From Oceanobacillus massiliensis str. N'diop (lineage in GTDB: Bacteria; Bacillota; Bacilli; Bacillales; Amphibacillaceae), in NCBI RefSeq assembly GCF_000285495.1, contig NZ_HE610976.1, positions 490,480 to 554,479 on the forward strand: a stretch of 64,000 nt of DNA, given 5' to 3'. Position 1 is the stretch's first letter; every line of letters starts with the position of its first letter. Made by a program: the position numbers and the translations under genes. The notes under the pieces are model-generated. The model saw only the letters and a list, made by a program, of their open reading frames with translations. It had not been told where the DNA came from and made no database searches. Below are positions 17,036 through 24,645 of the stretch, one piece after another.

Positions 17036-17092
17036 TCCTTACCTCCATGTAAGTGTATTTGTTTTTTTGCGGGTCACATCCTTATGTCCCGC
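17036..17092 (-). promoter_or_regulatory. Flagellin leader with two candidate CsrA-binding GGA sites
   Basis: A hairpin (17092-17069) has stem GCGGG/CCCGC plus ACAU/AUGU and presents AAGGA in its loop. The ribosome binding site ACATGGAGGT (about 17045-17036) gives a second AUGGA. Paired sites like these control B. subtilis hag translation through CsrA. Here the neighbouring gene encodes the candidate regulator. Confidence 0.6.
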
Positions 17093-17107
17093 GTTATATA
17101 TCAACCC

Positions 17108-17305
17108 TTATTCGGGGTTAATACCAGAATTGGTATGCAGCTCTCCTCTGAGAACTTTGAAATCTTTTGGAGCATTCACTCGTAATCGTATATAATCCTC
17201 AGGCTTGTTGCGATCGCCTTTGACGACCTCAATTTCTATTTCCTCGCCATTTGGACTGATGATGTAGAGCTTTTCTCCGGGTTGTCTCCCTAACGTTAAG
17301 GCCAT
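17108..17305 (-). CDS. csrA: CsrA-like translational regulator, divergent
   Basis: 65-residue protein aligning with CsrA along its length: MALTLGRQPGEKLYI matches the CsrA first strand with the RNA-binding Arg, and RVNAPKDFKVLRGEL matches the APK...R-E segment with the second key Arg. It differs by an insertion around GDRNKPEDY and a different C-terminal tail, so it is a divergent member. CsrA dimers bind GGA in mRNA leaders. The ATG at 17305 has GGGAGG 9 nt upstream; the earlier ATG at 17314 abuts that site. It is co-transcribed with flagellin 76 nt downstream, matching the csrA-hag order of bacilli, but fliW is not present. No fliW or flgKL genes lie in the window. Confidence 0.7.
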   Translation of the reverse strand: MALTLGRQPGEKLYIISPNGEEIEIEVVKGDRNKPEDYIRLRVNAPKDFKVLRGELHTNSGINPE

Positions 17306-17336
17306 GCTAATCATCCTCCCTGATGATCTATTATAT

Positions 17337-17362
17337 ATATCGGCACATTTCGATAATGTTTA
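17337..17362 (-). promoter_or_regulatory. SigD promoter of the csrA-like/flagellin operon
   Basis: TAAA, 14 nt, GCCGATAT on the minus strand, an exact match to the SigD consensus boxes, 32 nt upstream of the csrA-like start. Confidence 0.88.
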
Positions 17363-17469
17363 ACTTTTTTAGAAAAAAATTTTAATATTAGTTTAAGGAC
17401 CTATTTTTCCTTCATTCATTAATCATACACAGCACTCTTTAAGTCTCACTCTTTATTCCAACCACACAC

Positions 17470-17499
17470 AAAAAAGCGAACAGCTCCCACACTGTTCGC
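17470..17499 (-). terminator. Terminator of the sulfurtransferase gene
   Basis: GCGAACAG / CTGTTCGC stem, 8-nt loop, followed on the minus strand by a T6 run, 24 nt after the stop codon at 17524. Confidence 0.9.
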
Positions 17500-17523
17500 C
17501 ATCAAATCCACTATTAAACCCTG

Positions 17524-18387
17524 CTACTTCTCTAGCGGTAATTCCTTATCCGCTGTCCATTCCACCATTGAACCATCATAGACTGCCACGTTTTTCTGGC
17601 CCAGCTTATTCAGAAGGAGTGCATTCCAAGTAGCTGCTATCCCTCCACCGCAATAGGTAATGACTTTTTTGTTCGGGTCGAGTGCGCCAACTTTTTCGAA
17701 TGCTTCCTTTAATTTTTCTTCGTCATAAAGTCCTTTTGTCTCTGGATTGGAGTGACTGATAAAGGGAACATTGCAGCTGCCTGGAATCCGTCCGCTATTA
17801 AAATCCGCTTCCCCCAGGCTATTAAGCAGAATCACATTGTCATTATCCAGCGCTGCCTTTACGTCCTCTTTATTCACGAATAGTTCCGGTCGGCGTTTTC
17901 CTGTAAATACTGCTTTAGGATAGGCTGTGACTTCAGTGGAAACAGGCCGATTCTCTTCGGACCACTTTGCGAATCCTCCGTCAAGTACCGCTACATTATC
18001 AAGCCCTTCATAGCGTAGCTGCCAGGCGAGGCGGGATGCCCAGTCCGATGCAATGGCGTCTGAACCAACGTTTGCGTAGGTTTGATCATATACGACAGTG
18101 AATGTATCCTCATCGCCGACACCAAGCTGTTCTATTTTCTCAATGAACTGTTCGCGCGATGGAGCAGTAAATCCGAAATCTGCCTCCGGATCCGAGAAAT
18201 CATTCATTAGATCAGCGAAAACAGCGCCAGGTATATGGCCTTTTAAAAAGGTCTCTCTTCCCGGCCATAGCTTCACTTCCCCATTCTCTGTTTGCATATA
18301 GGTTGTTGCATCGATCAATCTCAACTTGGAATCATCCAGTCTTTCTTCCAGCCATTCTGTTGTAACGACCAACGGGATCGTGTTCAT
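17524..18387 (-). CDS. Sulfurtransferase with two rhodanese domains
   Basis: Cytosolic thiosulfate or 3-mercaptopyruvate sulfurtransferase of 287 residues. Tandem rhodanese domains are visible: an inactive N-terminal one (about 10-130) and a catalytic C-terminal one with the active-site loop CGGGIAA (Cys near residue 240). That loop differs from the CRKGVTA of bovine rhodanese and the CGSGVTA of MST, as is common in bacilli. The start is the ATG at 18387 after GAGGAGGAG; an in-frame GTG sits one codon earlier. It is monocistronic with its own terminator. Confidence 0.88.
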   Translation of the reverse strand: MNTIPLVVTTEWLEERLDDSKLRLIDATTYMQTENGEVKLWPGRETFLKGHIPGAVFADLMNDFSDPEADFGFTAPSREQFIEKIEQLGVGDEDTFTVVYDQTYANVGSDAIASDWASRLAWQLRYEGLDNVAVLDGGFAKWSEENRPVSTEVTAYPKAVFTGKRRPELFVNKEDVKAALDNDNVILLNSLGEADFNSGRIPGSCNVPFISHSNPETKGLYDEEKLKEAFEKVGALDPNKKVITYCGGGIAATWNALLLNKLGQKNVAVYDGSMVEWTADKELPLEK

Positions 18388-18545
18388 CACTTTCTCCTCC
18401 TCTTATTTTCCAGCATATATTATTATTCTCATGTTTTTACTATGAATTATAATTATAGTAGCACCCCGATTTTCAAATTCAATTTAATTGCCTATCCGAA
18501 TATGTAAGGAAAATTATATAAGGAAACGAATTTCTCCCATAAAAA

Positions 18546-18573
18546 AAGGAACACAGCAAAAGCTCCATGTCCC
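18546..18573 (-). terminator. Terminator of the exported-protein/signal peptidase cluster
   Basis: Imperfect stem GGACATGGAGC / GCTGTGTTCC with a TTTT loop and a following T7 on the minus strand, directly after the signal peptidase stop codon. Confidence 0.75.
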
Positions 18574-18574
18574 C

Positions 18575-19129
18575 TCACTTAGTCGATAATAAATCGAATG
18601 GATATACAGAAACAAAGACTTCTCCCCGAATCGCGTCACGAGCGATTGTTCCAACATCCGGGCTCCTGCTGTCCAGACTCTCGCCCGGGGTTCTATTGTC
18701 CCCCATCAAAAAATAGGAATCCTCTGACACGGTGATTTTCGCCATGTCATTGGGTGCTCCTGCGATATAGTCCTCGTTCAGCGGATTTCCATTAATCAGC
18801 ACCACACCGTTCTTTATCTCCACTGTATCGTTTGGCAGTCCAATGACGCGTTTAATGACATCAAATCCATTTTCATTATGGAATATAATGATGTCGTTCG
18901 CTTCCGGTGTATAAAAGATATTGCTGGAAACCAAAAAGTCGCCATCCTCAAGGCTAGGTGACATTGAATTGCCACTGACAACGGTTATTCCAATCACAAA
19001 GCGAAACGTGAAAAATACGACGGCTAGTATCACGGCAAAAACAATCCAGCTGCCGATATTTGTTATATCCTTCTCCTTTTTTTCTTTGATTACTGCAGGT
19101 TCATTCATTTCATACAGGTTTGATTCCAC
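18575..19129 (-). CDS. Type I signal peptidase (SipW/LepB-like), last gene of an exported-protein cluster
   Basis: Membrane serine-lysine protease of 184 residues. Cytosolic N-terminus, one helix (about 27-47), then the catalytic boxes: SGNSMSPSLEDGD (Ser nucleophile near 53), KRVIGLPND (Lys general base near 92) and GDNR (near 144). The Lys makes it a prokaryotic-type enzyme rather than the Ser-His type of SipW. The GTG at 19129 follows the preceding stop directly (TAAGTG), with AGGGGG 8 nt upstream, so translation is probably coupled. Its place behind three exported-protein genes suggests it processes them. Confidence 0.85.
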   Translation of the reverse strand: MESNLYEMNEPAVIKEKKEKDITNIGSWIVFAVILAVVFFTFRFVIGITVVSGNSMSPSLEDGDFLVSSNIFYTPEANDIIIFHNENGFDVIKRVIGLPNDTVEIKNGVVLINGNPLNEDYIAGAPNDMAKITVSEDSYFLMGDNRTPGESLDSRSPDVGTIARDAIRGEVFVSVYPFDLLSTK

Positions 19130-19849
19130 TTATTCGTCCCCCTGTTCGTTTAAAATTTTGTTGCTACCGCCTTCTTGTTCTTCAGTGTTTTCTTTTTCAT
19201 CCATCGCTTCTGGTTGCATCTCATTTCCGGATTCTTCATCAAATGCTTGGTCGGCTGTTTCAGATTCCGCATCATCGTTTGTCGAGGAGGCTTCACTCTC
19301 TTTGGCCTTTTCCTTACTGATTACTTCCTTATTCCGAATCTCATCGTCTTTTTCTTTTTCTGCATGATCCTCTTGTGAGGCATCCGCATCCGGTATGTAA
19401 ACTTGCTGCATCTTGGTTTCGGCATCCGATAAAATGGATTCCAATTGACTCTTTAATTGGCTCTTTTCTTCTGTATTATCGATTTCCATGCCACTTATCA
19501 ATTGATCAGCATATTGTTTCAGTGAGGCCGTTATTTTCTGTTTTTCTTTATCTTTAAAATTGTCCATTTCTATTTCAGATTTTTTTATCTCTTCCTGCAT
19601 GGCTGATTTCAAGCGTTTCATTTGCTCTGCCTTTTCTTTCTCAACAGCAAGATCGATGTCTGAAATTGCACTTGCTTCCTTATTGTTAAACCAGTTAAGC
19701 AATACCGATTCGAGATCCTGGTCGGCAAATACAATGCCTATACTTCCGGAAATGACGATAACGGACAATATGCTTCCCATCATTATTTTTAAACTTATTG
19801 AGCGGGAGCGCCCGCCAATTCTTTTATGCTTTTCTTTTCGTGCAAACAT
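19130..19849 (-). CDS. Exported coiled-coil protein with acidic C-terminus, unknown function
   Basis: About 239 residues. A basic N-region (MFARKEKHKRIGGRSRS) and hydrophobic core (about 22-41) form a signal sequence or anchor, with VFADQ as plausible cleavage site. The mature part begins DLESVLLNWFNNKEASAISD, resembling the corresponding segment of the next protein upstream (19906-20691), then forms a Lys/Glu/Gln coiled coil to about 150. It ends in a strongly acidic Glu/Asp/Ser/Ala stretch. No Pfam-type family is recognised. GGAGG lies 8 nt before the ATG at 19849. Third gene of the cluster; its stop adjoins the signal peptidase start. Confidence 0.75.
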   Translation of the reverse strand: MFARKEKHKRIGGRSRSISLKIMMGSILSVIVISGSIGIVFADQDLESVLLNWFNNKEASAISDIDLAVEKEKAEQMKRLKSAMQEEIKKSEIEMDNFKDKEKQKITASLKQYADQLISGMEIDNTEEKSQLKSQLESILSDAETKMQQVYIPDADASQEDHAEKEKDDEIRNKEVISKEKAKESEASSTNDDAESETADQAFDEESGNEMQPEAMDEKENTEEQEGGSNKILNEQGDE

Positions 19850-19905
19850 ATTCAAAACCTCCTTCATATAGAGAAAGGGCCTCGATTAGAGACCCTTCTG
19901 CAAAA

Positions 19906-20691
19906 TTACTCACCCATACCTGCTACAACATCATCCAGTGCATCTATTGCATCTCCTTCAAGCTCGGCAGCCGCATCTGCAATGATTACCTGCTGTTCTT
20001 CAACAAGTTCATCCAAGAGTTCCTCTAACGTTGCTCGGACATAATCAATTGCCCAGTCAACTTGGTTTTTCAGATTACGTGTCACAATTTCTTCTTGATT
20101 ATCGATTTCTGCTTCAAGCTCACCAATTGCTGCTGCAATTGCTGCTTCTAAGTCGGAAACGGCATCACTTTTGGCCTGTTCCAAATCATCGGTAACTTTT
20201 GCTACAGCTTCATTGCCTTTGGCATCTGTATATGCTGTTAGCTCATTCGTAGCATATGTTTCAGCTTGTCCAGCTAAATTCTGTATCTGGAAATACCCCT
20301 CCAAGAAAACTTCATCATTAAATTGTCTTTGAATATCTGCTAATATTTCCTCTTTCGTACCTTCTAATGCAGCTAGATGACTATCCTTAGCATTGGTGAT
20401 GGATGTTTGGGCATCGCCAATTTCACTGTCTGCTGTTGTGTTAATTGCTGTCCCTGCATCTGCTTTCATCCCATTATATTCATTATATAATCCTGGGAGT
20501 AAGCCTTCACCATAGTCCGTTACTTCATCGACAATGGCCGTTTTTGTTTCGCCAAAAGCAGCATCGTACCAAGCTTGCAATTGTGCACCTGCATCTGTAT
20601 TGGCTAGCGCAAATCCTCCGCCTACTACTAAGCTTGCTGCTGCAGTTCCTGCAATCAATTTCCCTTTTACCGTTCCTAATAATAATTTCAT
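19906..20691 (-). CDS. Exported Ala/Glu-rich helical protein, unknown function
   Basis: 261 residues. Signal peptide MKLLLGTVKGKLIAGTAAAS with FALAN as likely cleavage site, followed by a signature TDAGAQLQAWYDAAFGETK. The rest is almost entirely predicted amphipathic helix rich in Ala, Glu, Asp and Leu with no cysteine, and ends DALDDVVAGMGE. The pattern W-Y/F shortly after the cleavage site is shared with the other two exported proteins of the cluster, implying a common export or assembly signal. I recall similar bacillar hypothetical proteins but cannot assign a function. GGGAG lies upstream of the ATG. Confidence 0.75.
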   Translation of the reverse strand: MKLLLGTVKGKLIAGTAAASLVVGGGFALANTDAGAQLQAWYDAAFGETKTAIVDEVTDYGEGLLPGLYNEYNGMKADAGTAINTTADSEIGDAQTSITNAKDSHLAALEGTKEEILADIQRQFNDEVFLEGYFQIQNLAGQAETYATNELTAYTDAKGNEAVAKVTDDLEQAKSDAVSDLEAAIAAAIGELEAEIDNQEEIVTRNLKNQVDWAIDYVRATLEELLDELVEEQQVIIADAAAELEGDAIDALDDVVAGMGE

Positions 20692-20746
20692 ATCAAATCT
20701 CCCTTTCGTTTTCTTATTTTTTTATTTGTTAATGAAAGAATTGCTT

Positions 20747-21172
20747 CTATTCGCCTAAAAGCTCTGATAACAGCTGTTTCGCTTCTTCGTTGACTTCCCG
20801 GTTGATCGCTTGTGCCTTACTTTCGTTGTATTCGTCCAAATTTTCTTTTGTCAGTTCACTCTTTACTTCATCTAATTGCGACAAATATGTTTTGCTGTGA
20901 TTCGCCACTTCTTCCTCAGAGCTGCTGATGCAAGCAAGAAGAAAATTTTCCAGAAAACTTTCAAATGAGGTTTTGCTTTCCTTTACCAGCAATTTTGTTG
21001 AAACTTCTTCTATAGATCCAAAACGTTCAAGCAATTCCTCTTTACTGAACTGTGATACTTTTTCATACCAGTTTGGGACCCTTAACTCTGGATATGTATC
21101 GGCATTCACGGAAACGTAAAAAGAGAGACAGGCTACCACCGCCAATAGAGATACAACTAACTTTTTCCCAAT
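20747..21172 (-). CDS. Small exported helical protein, first gene of cluster, start codon uncertain
   Basis: About 141 residues: n-region GKKLVV, hydrophobic core SLLAVVACLSFYVS, likely cleavage after VNA, then DTYPELRVPNWYEKVSQFSK and a charged helical remainder (ends KQLLSELLGE). The signal peptide is clear, but no standard start with a ribosome binding site is in frame. GGGGGTGAG stands 5 nt before ATT at 21172, so ATT initiation is one option. Alternatively one A is missing from the A5 run at 21166-21162; with A6, a TTG at 21171, 8 nt after GGGGG, becomes the start. A TTG at 21145 would lack the basic n-region. It shares the W-Y motif after the cleavage site with the next two genes. Confidence 0.65.
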   Translation of the reverse strand: MGKKLVVSLLAVVACLSFYVSVNADTYPELRVPNWYEKVSQFSKEELLERFGSIEEVSTKLLVKESKTSFESFLENFLLACISSSEEEVANHSKTYLSQLDEVKSELTKENLDEYNESKAQAINREVNEEAKQLLSELLGE

Positions 21173-21235
21173 AATCTCACCCCCTGATAGATATCGATGT
21201 TCCGTTCATTTTAAAGACGTTTTGTATCTTATAAC

Positions 21236-21279
21236 GAACAACTTGTTCATAGTATAGAATACCTAATACATTTCGTAAA
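21236..21279 (-). promoter_or_regulatory. SigA promoter with palindromic operator upstream of exported-protein cluster
   Basis: On the minus strand TTTACG (21279-21274), 17 nt, TATACT (21256-21251), then the perfect palindrome GAACAAGTTGTTC (21248-21236) at the expected transcription start. The position suggests repressor control. ACGAAC recurs at about 21313, upstream of the promoter. The palindrome does not fit the LexA/DinR spacing. Confidence 0.55.
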
Positions 21280-21606
21280 ACGGCAAAAATCATGATTATT
21301 CCATTATAACGAACGTTTTACTCGTATTTCCTCATATTTACTTAAATTATCTAAGTTTATTGATTTTTTATTTTATATAATGAACATCCTTGTACTTCCC
21401 TCACATCTCAAAAAAATAATAAAGTGGCTCTATTTATATTGTTTTTCTTGAATAAAGTGCCGTGATAGAGGAAGACTATCAGCAAAGCTGGTAATGGTGC
21501 ACTGAAAGATAGGGGCGGATTGTCAAATGTCTCTTCACTAAGGGCTTGGAATGTAAGCTCCAGATTCCCCCCGTCGAAGGGTAATAACAAGGGTTTTTTA
21601 AAAATA
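21280..21606. other. Gene-free gap
   Basis: AT-rich intergenic DNA between the exported-protein cluster and the GlsB-type gene. No frame with a ribosome binding site was seen. It contains a second ACGAAC motif near 21313. Confidence 0.5.
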
Positions 21607-21632
21607 GTTTAGAAACAAACAATTTAGGTAAT
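21607..21632 (+). promoter_or_regulatory. Possible SigB-type promoter of the GlsB-like gene
   Basis: GTTTAG, 14 nt, GGTAAT resembles the SigB consensus (GTTTAA-N12-15-GGGTAT) with mismatches in both boxes. General-stress control would fit the gene family. Confidence 0.35.
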
Positions 21633-21672
21633 ACAAATAGTACATCACAGATAAGAAGGAGTGGAACATAAC

Positions 21673-21927
21673 ATGGGATTTATTTGGAGTTTAATTATAG
21701 GTGGTATTTTAGGTTGGTTAGCTAGCCTTATCGTAGGAAGAGATGTACCAGGAGGAATTATTGGTAACATTATTGCAGGTTTTATCGGTGCCTGGTTAGG
21801 TTCAGCACTATTAGGAAGCTGGGGACCAGAGGTTGGCGGATTTTTCATTATACCAGCATTAATCGGTGCTATCGTACTGATTTTCATCGTCAGTCTGATT
21901 ATGAGAGCTATGCGTAAGAATGCATAA
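21673..21927 (+). CDS. GlsB/YeaQ/YmgE family (transglycosylase-associated) membrane protein
   Basis: 84-residue protein with three hydrophobic helices and the family's glycine motifs: IGGILGWLASLIVGRDVPGG, GNIIAGFIGAWLGSALLG and a last helix ending RAMRKNA. Members are small envelope stress-response proteins of unknown mechanism. The ATG at 21673 has AGGAG 11 nt upstream; a GTG at 21661 overlaps that site and is less likely. It is a single gene followed at once by a strong terminator. Confidence 0.88.
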   Translation: MGFIWSLIIGGILGWLASLIVGRDVPGGIIGNIIAGFIGAWLGSALLGSWGPEVGGFFIIPALIGAIVLIFIVSLIMRAMRKNA

Positions 21928-21936
21928 CCAACCAGC

Positions 21937-21977
21937 AAGGAAGGGAATTTCCATTGTGAAATTCCCTTCCTTTTTTT
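21937..21977 (+). terminator. Terminator of the GlsB-like gene
   Basis: AAGGAAGGGAATTTC / GAAATTCCCTTCCTT perfect 15-bp stem with a 6-nt loop and a T-run. Confidence 0.95.
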
Positions 21978-22191
21978 ATGTGGATAGCACACACTAAAAT
22001 CAGGTGCCTTCTTTTTGACATAATCCCTCCAACAATCATCCTCATCACAAACTCGCCAATAAAATCGTTATACGCACAGGGCATAGCTCCTCTTAAATCC
22101 CCGCCTTTGTCCGCCGTCCCGAATTGACATTATTTCTTTTATCAACCTATAATAAAGTGTTACATAATGGTAGTTTTTTGGAGTGATCATA

Positions 22192-24414
22192 GTGCATGAA
22201 AAGGAACCATTTTTTATAAGTGATTCTAAGCGTAAGTGCAAAGAGCTGGGCATGGATCCAAATGTGATAGCCCGGCCGAGAACGTTTTTGAATGCGGACG
22301 AATTAGAGGAAAAGAGGATTTCCTATCGTGAAATCCTATCTGTCGTCAGCTTTTTCTCGAATAAATTATTGGATTCATTAAAGGGAACACCTATATTGGT
22401 GGGCGTTTCTGATGCGGATGGTTATCTGCTGGATATTGCAGGAGATGATTCGATCAAATCAACCATTGAGCATTTCGGGATTAAGATAGGCAGCCGGTTT
22501 GTTGAGGAAGATACTGGAACGAATGTCATTAGCCTATCCTTGCAGCAGAGGCGTCCGATAAGCTTAATAGGTAAAAATCATTATCATTCCTTCCTGCATG
22601 AAATAGCCTGTTATGGAGCAGCCTTTCATTATACGGATGAGGATAGTCTTCTTGGAAGCGTTTCTCTGATGATGCCACTGCCATTTCAGAATCCACTGTT
22701 CCTTACGATGCTGTCCCAGACAGTTGATTCCATTGAACGGGAATTATTGCTCAGAAAGCAAAACAGAAAACTGAACATCATGAACCAAATTATGCTGAGC
22801 AGTACCAATAATGGAATCGTCGTAACGGACAAAATTGGAATTACCACAGGATTCAATACAGCTGCAGAACAAATTTCCGGGAAAAGCAGGGAAGTAGCGC
22901 TAGGAGAGAATATGATCGATTCTCCGCTGACAGGCGACTATTTCAAAAGGGTCATTGAACATGAGGAAATTTTTAACAATGAAGTTCTTCAGTTTGACAA
23001 TTATAAAGGCGAACGAGTTGATTGCCTGTTTGATGCGCAACCAATCTATGAAGATCAGCAAATGGTTGGCGCATTCGGTCAGTTCAGGGATATATCGGAA
23101 AGGAATTTATTGGAAAAATATAACTATATGGCTTTCCATGATGACCTCACCAATCTTCCTAACCGTCGGCATATCAAGAAAGAAATGGAACAGTTAATCG
23201 AAGACGCAAGCGTCGGAAATAAGCGGAAATGGGCAATGCTCTTCTTGGACCTGGATCGATTTAAGGTGATTAATGATAATTTTGGGCATTCCCATGGGGA
23301 TATCCTTCTGACAGAGGTTAGCAAGCGGCTTGCCAAATACCTCGGCGAAAATGATGTTGTTGCCAGAATGGGCGGCGATGAATTCGTGTTACTGCTAAAG
23401 GACTTCAAAGACAGAGATGCGCTCATTCAAAAAACAGAACATATTATGAACCTGTTTCAGGAGCCTTTTCAAGTTGGTGCAAATGAGCTGTCGACAACTG
23501 TCAGCATCGGTATTGCCATATATCCTGACTATCCGATTACGTCAGAGCAGCTCATGATCTATGCGGATAATGCCATGTATCAAGCTAAAAAGCAGGGAAG
23601 AAATCGTTATGTTGTCCACACGAATGAATTGCATGCCAACATGATTGACGAATTGCAGCTCGAATGGGATTTGAAAAGAGCAATTGAAAACAATGAATTC
23701 ACCCTGCATTACCAGCCACAGGTGGATAATGAAACCTTTGAACTGGTTGGAATGGAAGCATTGATAAGATGGCATCATCCGAAGCTCGGCATGCTCCTTC
23801 CAGAAAAGTTCATTAAACTGGCTGAGGACACTGGCATGATTGCACAGATTGGCGAATGGGTGATCAACGAGGCCTGCACCCAAAACAAAAGATGGCAGGA
23901 TGCCGGCATGCTCCCTATCAAAATTGCCGTCAATCTATCGACACAGCAGTTCCTTACACAGGATCTTGTGAAATTTGTCGAGAATGTTCTTGAGCGGACG
24001 GGACTAAATCCTGAATATCTGGTCGTTGAAATAACGGAATATATGGCCATGGACATTGATTACTCCCTTCATATTCTGGAGCAGTTGAAGGCACTTGGCA
24101 TCTGTATCAGCATCGATGACTTTGGAACAGGATACAGTTCGTTAAAATATCTCAAAGATTTCCCAATCGACTACATAAAAATCGATAAATCCTTTATCAG
24201 TGAAATAACAGAGGATCAGAATGACACCATTATTGTTAAAGCGATCATTTCCTTGGCACACAGCCTTCAAATGAAGGTTATTGCAGAAGGTGTCGAAACA
24301 AAAGAACAGCTCGATTTCCTAAAACAGCATAAATGCGACATCACCCAAGGCTATTTTTACAGCAAGCCCGTTCCAGCTGAGAAAATTGAAGCAAGATATA
24401 TGATATTGAATTGA
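22192..24414 (+). CDS. GAF-PAS-GGDEF-EAL cyclic di-GMP turnover protein
   Basis: Cytosolic protein of about 740 residues. The N-terminal part (about 1-175) resembles the GAF-like sensor of AcoR-type activators (PILVGVSDADGYLLDIAGDD, EEDTGTNVISLSLQQRRPIS). A PAS domain follows (about 195-300, NGIVVTDKIGITTGFNTAAE). The GGDEF domain (about 305-470) keeps the catalytic motif ARMGGDEFV. The EAL domain (about 485-740) keeps GMEALIRWHHP and DDFGTGYSSL, so both synthesis and hydrolysis of c-di-GMP are possible. There is no membrane segment. The GTG at 22192 follows TTGGAG by 8 nt; the GTG at 22183 overlaps it. It is a single gene. Confidence 0.92.
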   Translation: MHEKEPFFISDSKRKCKELGMDPNVIARPRTFLNADELEEKRISYREILSVVSFFSNKLLDSLKGTPILVGVSDADGYLLDIAGDDSIKSTIEHFGIKIGSRFVEEDTGTNVISLSLQQRRPISLIGKNHYHSFLHEIACYGAAFHYTDEDSLLGSVSLMMPLPFQNPLFLTMLSQTVDSIERELLLRKQNRKLNIMNQIMLSSTNNGIVVTDKIGITTGFNTAAEQISGKSREVALGENMIDSPLTGDYFKRVIEHEEIFNNEVLQFDNYKGERVDCLFDAQPIYEDQQMVGAFGQFRDISERNLLEKYNYMAFHDDLTNLPNRRHIKKEMEQLIEDASVGNKRKWAMLFLDLDRFKVINDNFGHSHGDILLTEVSKRLAKYLGENDVVARMGGDEFVLLLKDFKDRDALIQKTEHIMNLFQEPFQVGANELSTTVSIGIAIYPDYPITSEQLMIYADNAMYQAKKQGRNRYVVHTNELHANMIDELQLEWDLKRAIENNEFTLHYQPQVDNETFELVGMEALIRWHHPKLGMLLPEKFIKLAEDTGMIAQIGEWVINEACTQNKRWQDAGMLPIKIAVNLSTQQFLTQDLVKFVENVLERTGLNPEYLVVEITEYMAMDIDYSLHILEQLKALGICISIDDFGTGYSSLKYLKDFPIDYIKIDKSFISEITEDQNDTIIVKAIISLAHSLQMKVIAEGVETKEQLDFLKQHKCDITQGYFYSKPVPAEKIEARYMILN

Positions 24415-24480
24415 AACCAGGTTAATATCCCGAATGAAGACTAATGATATTTGCGCTAAGGATTATAGAACGATGTTTCG

Positions 24481-24512
24481 AAAACAGGGGGAAATCGCCC
24501 TCCTGTTTTTTT
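24481..24512 (+). terminator. Terminator of the GGDEF-EAL gene
   Basis: AAACAGGGGGAAATCGCCC then TCCTGTTTTTTT: GC-rich stem with a T7 run, 66 nt after the stop codon. Confidence 0.85.
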
Positions 24513-24583
24513 GAAGAAAAATGTGTTCCCCTTTTGCTTTTCTAGTTTGCTTTTCGAACATCTGCTTACCTACCCAATTATCC

Positions 24584-24614
24584 AAAAAAAGAAGCAGCAT
24601 AATCTGCCGCTCCC
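24584..24614 (-). terminator. Terminator of the dacB-type gene
   Basis: On the minus strand GCGGCAGATTATGCTGCTTC followed by T7 forms a short stem, 32 nt downstream of the stop codon at 24646. Confidence 0.75.
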
Positions 24615-24645
24615 TAAATTTCTTCTATTCCTAAAAACTCATAGC

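Noticed and set aside
21236..21248. LexA/DinR box upstream of the exported-protein cluster
   Set aside because: GAACAACTTGTTC lacks the CGAACNNNNGTTYG spacing; it is kept only as an unidentified palindrome.
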